From contig DAIDJT010000080.1 of assembly GCA_027451265.1 (NCBI GenBank), positions 1 through 9,585 of the forward strand: a stretch of DNA of 9,585 bases. Reading direction: 5' to 3'. How positions within the stretch are numbered: the first letter of the stretch is position 1; each line of letters starts with the position of its first letter. The position numbers and the translations under genes are program-made. Positions 4,772 through 9,585 of this stretch are shown one piece after another. Under the pieces are notes generated by a model, which saw only the letters and a list, made by a program, of their open reading frames with translations, was not told the origin of the DNA and did no database searches. This DNA is from Bacteroidales bacterium. Its GTDB lineage: Bacteria > Bacteroidota > Bacteroidia > Bacteroidales > VadinHA17.

Positions 4772-7750
4772 TTAAAATGCTACCTCAATGCCACCCATGA
4801 TCTTCTTGGTCATCGGATAGATACCGGCGCCACTGCCATCTACTCCTCTTTCCGGATCCCAGAAGTCAACTTTATGGAAGGTGTACAGGTTTACTGCGCT
4901 AGCATAGACCCTCACGTTCTGCATTTTCATCTTAGAAATAACAGTCTTTGGCAGAACGTAGGACAGAGTAAGGTTTTTAACTCTCAGATATGAGCCGTCA
5001 TATAACCACCTCGTTGAAAGAGAGGCACTTGAAGAAGAGGCGTTGTTAGCAACGGGTTTCGGGTTCCTTGCAATCTGGCCGGGTGTAGTCCAGTAATCAA
5101 GCTGTGTATTGCCATAGTTGTTTGGCCAGCTGTAACCGTCAGAGTTGGAATAGCGGTTCTCGGTTAAACATATCAGGTTACCGTACTTATACTCAAGGTT
5201 CAGATCAAGTGAAAAACCATATGCTGTCAGCTTGGTGTTGATACCGCCGTTCAGTTTGGGTTCGGGAGATCCTGCGATGACCCTTCTTGCCTCTGAATAC
5301 TTATTTGTGAGCTCACCGTCGGCGTTGTACCACATGGCTTCTCCGTTGGCCGGGTTGACACCTGCATAATCAAACAGGTAGAAGCTGTAAAGATGCTCAC
5401 CAACCTTATGAAGGATACGGGTGTTGTTACTGTTGACGAATTGCTCATCCTTGCCAAGGTCGAGAATGGTACTGTTGTTGTGGGCTATGTTGAATCCGGC
5501 CGTCCATTCAAATTTATCTGTCGCGATAAGTGTTCCGTCAAGCATGAATTCAATACCCTCGTTCTTGATTGACCCGATGTTGGTGGTTATCGAGCTGAAA
5601 CCCGAAGTGCGTGAGAGCGGATATCCAAGAAGCATGTCAAGGGTCTTGCGCGAGTAAACATCGAATGAACCGGTGATACGGTCAAACAGTGCAAAGTCAA
5701 AACCGGCGTTGTATTCACTATTATTTTCCCATCCGATGTCAGGATTAGACGGCTGGGTTGGTACCATCACGGCGCTGCCGTTGTACTGTCCTGCTCCGTA
5801 CAGACCATACTGGTCATAGTTCCCTATGTTGAAGTTACCACTTATACCATAGCTTCCACGAACCTTCAGCATGTTGATCCAATCAACGTTATCCATGAAA
5901 TCCTCATTGTGAACGTTCCATGATCCGCCAACAGACCAGAATGTACCCCAGCGGTTCTTCGAGCCGAAGCGCGATGATCCGTCAGTCCTGAGACTTGCCT
6001 GCAGGTAGTATTTGTTGTCGAAATTATAGTTGGCTACACCGAAGAATGACAAGATTGTGTAAGCTGATTCATAATAATCAGCGTCATCGTCATCCGACGT
6101 GGATGTATTGGGGAACGGGATGTTCGGGTCAACATTCGGAGAGATAATTGAGTACTCATTGTAGTCGAACTTTGAGGCTTCCTGGCCACCAACCACCGAC
6201 ACGGTGTGTGAACCGAACTCCTTGTTGAAGTTAAGTGTGTTTGAGGTGGTGAGCAGAACGTATTTCGTCTTGGATGACTGCAGGTAACCCATCGTTTCTC
6301 CATAGTTAGCCTCAGGGCTCCAGTACCTTCTGCCCTCACCGTCAGTCATTTCAATACTGTTGGTTGTCTTGGCGGTCAATCCCTTGGCGATCTGGTACTC
6401 AAGGTAACCGTTTGTATTGAGCCTGTACTGCTTTTCCCACTGCGAGTCATCTTGTGCGGTTGCACGCGGGTTGCTGTTGGCGTTCTCCGGGATGTTCAGG
6501 TTATATGAACCGTCCTCATTCCTCAGGGGAGTGAAGGGCTTGATCATAATCATTGCAAACATCGGGTTCACATAATACAGTGACTGCATGGCCACGTCAT
6601 TTGCATGTGAATATGCTCCGTTAAAGCGGACGCCAAGCTTCAGTTTCTTGTTCAGCTGATGATCAACGTTTGAACGGATTGAAAACTTGGTGAAATCTGA
6701 TCCGTAAACAATTCCTTCATATTTGTCATACAGAGCCGAGAAGAAATGCTGTGTCTTGTCACTGCCTCCCTGGGCGCTCAGTTCTGCCGAGTAGATGCTT
6801 CCAGTGCGTGTAAGCTCCTTCTTCCAGTCGGTGATCGGACCATTAAGGAGTGACATCGGGAAATAGTATTTTGCGTTGGTCGGATCATCAGGATTACCGC
6901 CTGCATTGATAACAGCTGTCCTCTGGTAAGTAAGATACTCCTCAGCGGTGAGAGGCCTGTAGCCGTTGTCATTAGCCAGCTGTTCAATTCCATATGATGC
7001 ACGGAAGTTGATTTTTGAAGCGCCGGCCTTACCTGACTTGGTGGTAATAAGGATGACGCCGTTGGCAGCCCTTGAACCGTAGATGCTTGAGGCAGCAGCG
7101 TCCTTGAGGATCGTCATTGATTCAACGTCATTCGGGTTCAGTGATGCCAGGGCATTGCCGGTGTTTGTATAATAACTCTGGTCACCTGACATTACGGGGA
7201 TACCGTCTATTACATACAGAGGTTCAGTACCTGCATTGATTGAGCTGATACCACGGATACGGATCTGTGTTGAAGCACCCGGCTGGCCTGATGAAGCAGT
7301 AACCTGCACACCGGCAACCTTTCCGGTAAGCATCTTCTCGATACTTGTTTCCGGAATGCCCTGTATCTCGGAGCTTTTTACCTCACCAACTGATCCCGTG
7401 CTGGCCTCGCGCTTCTGTACGCCGTATGCCACCACGATCACCTCCTCGAGGTTCAGAAGGTCAGGCAACATGACAACATCAATTGTGTTGCCGGCACCTA
7501 CTGTAACCTCCTGTGTCTTCTGGCCCGTAAACCTGTAGACAAGAACCTGTCCCTGTGAGGCCTGAATTGAGTAACGGCCGTCAATGTCGGTCACTACTCC
7601 CAATGTGGTTCCTTTTACCTGAACGGTCACACCCGGTATTCCAAGGTTGTCCTCGGAAGCCGTAACCGTTCCGGTTACTGTCTTCTGCTGTGCCGCAGAA
7701 GTCAGCAGTAATCCACAAAGCAAGAAAAATACTGAAAGTAATCTTTTCAT
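4772..7750 (-). CDS. SusC/RagA-family TonB-linked outer-membrane transporter
   Basis: TonB-dependent active importer that pairs with the SusD-like lipoprotein just downstream. The 992 residues read in order: Sec signal peptide (1-20, ending TSAA); carboxypeptidase-regulatory-like beta-sandwich (about 24-95, with GIPGVTVQVKGTTLGVVTDIDGRY); a TonB-box-like segment LEEVIVVAYG (101-110); plug domain (about 115-237) with the family signature around GKVAGVQVTASSGQPG, RIRGISSIN, PLYVIDGIPV and SSIYGSRAANGVILITTKSG; then a 22-strand-type barrel to the terminal Phe992 (GGIEVAF), a typical outer-membrane assembly signal. Length is normal. It lacks the extra N-terminal STN signalling domain found in receptors that control an ECF sigma factor, and no sigma/anti-sigma pair is next to it, so regulation must lie elsewhere. 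First gene of a three-gene operon. The transported substrate is unknown; RagA-like peptide uptake and SusC-like glycan uptake are both possible. Confidence 0.97.
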   Translation of the reverse strand: MKRLLSVFFLLCGLLLTSAAQQKTVTGTVTASEDNLGIPGVTVQVKGTTLGVVTDIDGRYSIQASQGQVLVYRFTGQKTQEVTVGAGNTIDVVMLPDLLNLEEVIVVAYGVQKREASTGSVGEVKSSEIQGIPETSIEKMLTGKVAGVQVTASSGQPGASTQIRIRGISSINAGTEPLYVIDGIPVMSGDQSYYTNTGNALASLNPNDVESMTILKDAAASSIYGSRAANGVILITTKSGKAGASKINFRASYGIEQLANDNGYRPLTAEEYLTYQRTAVINAGGNPDDPTNAKYYFPMSLLNGPITDWKKELTRTGSIYSAELSAQGGSDKTQHFFSALYDKYEGIVYGSDFTKFSIRSNVDHQLNKKLKLGVRFNGAYSHANDVAMQSLYYVNPMFAMIMIKPFTPLRNEDGSYNLNIPENANSNPRATAQDDSQWEKQYRLNTNGYLEYQIAKGLTAKTTNSIEMTDGEGRRYWSPEANYGETMGYLQSSKTKYVLLTTSNTLNFNKEFGSHTVSVVGGQEASKFDYNEYSIISPNVDPNIPFPNTSTSDDDDADYYESAYTILSFFGVANYNFDNKYYLQASLRTDGSSRFGSKNRWGTFWSVGGSWNVHNEDFMDNVDWINMLKVRGSYGISGNFNIGNYDQYGLYGAGQYNGSAVMVPTQPSNPDIGWENNSEYNAGFDFALFDRITGSFDVYSRKTLDMLLGYPLSRTSGFSSITTNIGSIKNEGIEFMLDGTLIATDKFEWTAGFNIAHNNSTILDLGKDEQFVNSNNTRILHKVGEHLYSFYLFDYAGVNPANGEAMWYNADGELTNKYSEARRVIAGSPEPKLNGGINTKLTAYGFSLDLNLEYKYGNLICLTENRYSNSDGYSWPNNYGNTQLDYWTTPGQIARNPKPVANNASSSSASLSTRWLYDGSYLRVKNLTLSYVLPKTVISKMKMQNVRVYASAVNLYTFHKVDFWDPERGVDGSGAGIYPMTKKIMGGIEVAF

Positions 7751-7805
7751 AACTTCTAGATTAGGTTAATAATTAAATGAAGAATGTAGTTTCCCAATAA
7801 GGGGG

Positions 7806-7813
7806 TGAAGATA
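7806..7813 (-). promoter_or_regulatory. Weak candidate promoter of the susCD operon
   Basis: On the minus strand TATCTTCA, followed by CCCCC, resembles the Bacteroidota -7 element (four of the six fixed positions of TAnnTTTG) and looks like the element before rpsP in its following C-rich context. It would start transcription near 7799, with a leader of about 49 nt. There is no convincing -33 element. A regulated promoter with a poor match would be expected for a nutrient-uptake operon, but this is inference. Confidence 0.35.
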
Positions 7814-7864
7814 CAAAATTTTTCAAGTTGAAAATAATGTTATAAAACCATATCCCTTTTTCCT

Positions 7865-7872
7865 TAATTTTG
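7865..7872 (+). promoter_or_regulatory. Candidate promoter -7 element of dnaE
   Basis: TAATTTTG matches TAnnTTTG exactly and predicts a start near 7879, giving a leader of about 36 nt before the dnaE ATG. The surrounding region is A/T-rich, which raises the chance of a random match, and no TTTG-type -33 element is visible. The divergent intergenic region 7751-7914 holds nothing else that I recognise. Confidence 0.4.
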
Positions 7873-7914
7873 TCAGGCGGCGAGGAGAAAACCAGGTTAC
7901 TAGCTTTAGAATTC

Positions 7915-9585
7915 ATGCATCAATTTGTTCATTTACACGTACATACACAATATTCAATTCTTGACGGGGCATCAGCCGTGAAGGCTCTTGTCCGCAGGGC
8001 GAAGGAACTGGGGATGGAGGCTCTGGCAATCACTGACCATGGGAACATGTTCGGTGTGAAGGAGTTCCATGACGCAGCCACGGCAGCTTCAATCAAACCG
8101 ATAATAGGATGCGAGATATATGTTGCCCGCACAAGCCTTGAAGACAAGACCTCGGTGGAGGACCGCTCCGGTGACCACCTTATATTACTGGCAAAAAACA
8201 AAACCGGCTACCGGAACCTGATCAGGCTGGTCTCCCAGGCATGGATCAGGGGTTTCTACTACAAGCCCCGCATTGACAAACAGCTTCTCCGCCTGCACCG
8301 CGAGGGACTTATAGCCTCATCAGCCTGCATTGCAGGCGAAGCTGCCCAGGAGATACTTACCGGAAACATCCGCGCTGCTGAAGAATCAATCCTTTCATAC
8401 AGGGAGATCTTCGGTGATGACTATTACCTGGAGGTACAACGCCATGAGACCAGTGACCCCACCGCCGACGTCACCGTTTTTCCACAGCAGCAGAGGGTGA
8501 TAGCTGCATACCGGGAGCTCGCGGCAAAACACAATATTAAAATAATAGCTTCGAACGACGTCCACTTCATCATGCACGACGATGCCGAGGCACATGACCG
8601 TCTCATCTGCCTGAATACCGGCAAGGACATCGATGACCCGAAAAGGCTTCGCTACTCCAAACAGGAGTACTTGAAGAGCGGTGAAGAGATGCTCTCCATC
8701 TTTGCAGATATGCCGGAGGCGGTCAGCAATACCGTGGAACTCGCCGGCAAGGTGGAAAATTATAAACTCAGCAGCGAGCCAATCATGCCGGAGTTTGCCA
8801 TTCCCTCTGAATTTTCCGGCAAGGATGAATACCTCAGGCACCTCACTTTGAAGGGGGCAGCCGAAAGATGGGAAACTATCACACCTGAGATTCAGGAGCG
8901 GATTGACTTTGAGCTCTCGGTAATAAAAAACATGGGATTCCCCGGGTACTTCCTGATAGTGCAGGATTTCCTCAGGGCAGCGCGGGAGATGGGTGTCTGG
9001 GTCGGGCCCGGAAGGGGCTCTGCAGCCGGAAGCGTGGTTGCCTATTCACTCCGTATAACCGATATAGACCCTGTAAAATACAACCTCCTCTTCGAGAGAT
9101 TCCTCAACCCTGACCGCATCTCCATGCCTGACATAGACATTGACTTCGACGAAGACGGCCGTGAGAAGGTGCTCAGGTATGTGGTTGAGAAGTACGGTCA
9201 TGACAGGGTAGCACATATCATCACCTTTGGCACCATGGCTGCAAAGATGGCCATCAGGGATGTGGCCCGTGTGCAGAAACTGCCGCTGCCTGAAGCCATC
9301 AGGCTGACGAAGCTGGTACCTGACAGGCCGGGCACAACCCTTGCATCAGCATACGAAGAGGTGCCGGAACTGCTTAAGGAGAAGGAATCAAAGGAGCCGC
9401 TGGTTGCCCAGACCCTTAAGTACGCCGAGGTGCTCGAAGGAAGCATCAGACAGACCGGAGTGCACGCCTGCGGCATCATCATAGCCAAGGATAACCTGTC
9501 AGAGCATATACCCATCTGCACTGCAAAAGATGCGGACCTGTATGTGACACAGTACGAGGGGAACCATGTTGAGTCGGTCGGTCTG
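7915..9585 (+). CDS. dnaE: DNA polymerase III alpha subunit, N-terminal 557 residues (3' end outside window)
   Basis: Catalytic subunit of the replicative DNA polymerase. The frame is open to the right edge; full-length DnaE is usually over 1,100 residues, so roughly half is visible. Residues 1 to about 280 are the PHP domain, opening FVHLHVHTQYSILDGA with TDHGNMFG, PIIGCE, DHLILLAKN, SSACIAGE and SNDVHF. By alignment to other DnaE proteins the metal-site residues are His8, His10, Asp17, His42, Glu67, His88, Cys138, Asp215 and His217, all present. The polymerase domain follows with GPGRGSAAGSVVAYSL (364-379) and the acidic motif MPDIDIDF (404-411), which holds two catalytic aspartates; the third (in the FDFLGL-type motif) would lie just past the window. 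The ATG at 7915 is chosen because family members begin at this distance from the HLHVHT motif; the frame is open further upstream but only with poor start codons. It is transcribed divergently from the susCD operon. Confidence 0.97.
   Translation, partial: MHQFVHLHVHTQYSILDGASAVKALVRRAKELGMEALAITDHGNMFGVKEFHDAATAASIKPIIGCEIYVARTSLEDKTSVEDRSGDHLILLAKNKTGYRNLIRLVSQAWIRGFYYKPRIDKQLLRLHREGLIASSACIAGEAAQEILTGNIRAAEESILSYREIFGDDYYLEVQRHETSDPTADVTVFPQQQRVIAAYRELAAKHNIKIIASNDVHFIMHDDAEAHDRLICLNTGKDIDDPKRLRYSKQEYLKSGEEMLSIFADMPEAVSNTVELAGKVENYKLSSEPIMPEFAIPSEFSGKDEYLRHLTLKGAAERWETITPEIQERIDFELSVIKNMGFPGYFLIVQDFLRAAREMGVWVGPGRGSAAGSVVAYSLRITDIDPVKYNLLFERFLNPDRISMPDIDIDFDEDGREKVLRYVVEKYGHDRVAHIITFGTMAAKMAIRDVARVQKLPLPEAIRLTKLVPDRPGTTLASAYEEVPELLKEKESKEPLVAQTLKYAEVLEGSIRQTGVHACGIIIAKDNLSEHIPICTAKDADLYVTQYEGNHVESVGL

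Noticed and set aside
4640..4993. 117-codon plus-strand open frame spanning the susC/susD junction
   Set aside because: It overlaps the end of the susC-like gene and the start of the susD-like gene in antisense; the product looks like random translation with no family signature.
7751..7914. Riboswitch or small RNA in the divergent intergenic region
   Set aside because: The region is A/T-rich with no strong stem, no conserved riboswitch core and no terminator hairpin.
7870..7914. Upstream TTG as an alternative dnaE start
   Set aside because: The frame is open but this would add 15 residues not seen at the conserved DnaE N-terminus, and the TTG lies within the candidate promoter element.
8395..8841. 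148-codon open frame on the minus strand opposite dnaE
   Set aside because: It lies entirely within the strongly conserved dnaE coding sequence on the other strand, has no recognisable family and no promoter; it is a by-product of dnaE codon use.

Overview
The window looks like chromosomal DNA from a member of the Bacteroidota, most likely a Bacteroidales/Marinilabiliales-type organism. The evidence is a SusC/SusD outer-membrane pair, a secreted peptidase ending in a type IX secretion (T9SS) sorting domain, lipoproteins with acidic residues directly after the lipobox cysteine, start codons without clear Shine-Dalgarno sequences, and promoter candidates of the Bacteroidota TAnnTTTG type. Assignment below phylum is inference.

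Layout, left to right. (1) Positions 1-542, minus strand: ribosomal protein bS16 (rpsP) with a long Lys/Glu/Ala-rich C-terminal extension that runs off the left edge. (2) 644-2311, minus: a secreted C10 (streptopain-type) cysteine peptidase with a signal peptide, Spi-like propeptide, intact Cys/His pair, a beta-rich linker domain and a T9SS C-terminal domain. (3) 2354-2384: a strong intrinsic terminator closing the operon to its right; its T-tract may also serve as the -33 element of the peptidase promoter. (4) 7750 down to 2408, minus: a tight three-gene operon susC-like, susD-like, Calx-beta-type surface lipoprotein, with gaps of 19 and 14 nt. (5) 7751-7914: a divergent intergenic region. 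(6) 7915-9585, plus: the N-terminal 557 residues of the replicative polymerase DnaE, cut by the right edge.

How the genes work together. SusC (TonB-dependent barrel), SusD (substrate-binding lid) and the accessory lipoprotein should form one outer-membrane uptake complex for an oligomeric nutrient. No glycoside hydrolase, polysaccharide lyase, sulfatase or sigma/anti-sigma pair is present, so nothing here points to a glycan. The neighbouring gene is an exported protease, so a peptide-scavenging role comparable to RagAB of Porphyromonas gingivalis is a reasonable but unproven hypothesis. The flanking rpsP and dnaE are core genes, so the transporter and protease appear as an accessory block between housekeeping genes.

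All intergenic stretches are shorter than 170 nt. I saw no tRNA, rRNA, insertion sequence, CRISPR array, integrase or attachment site, and no frameshifted gene. I do not see an undescribed defence or mobile system; the points most worth a second look are the possible peptide-uptake function, the poorly defined C-terminal half of the lipoprotein, the S16 extension and the fused terminator/promoter.
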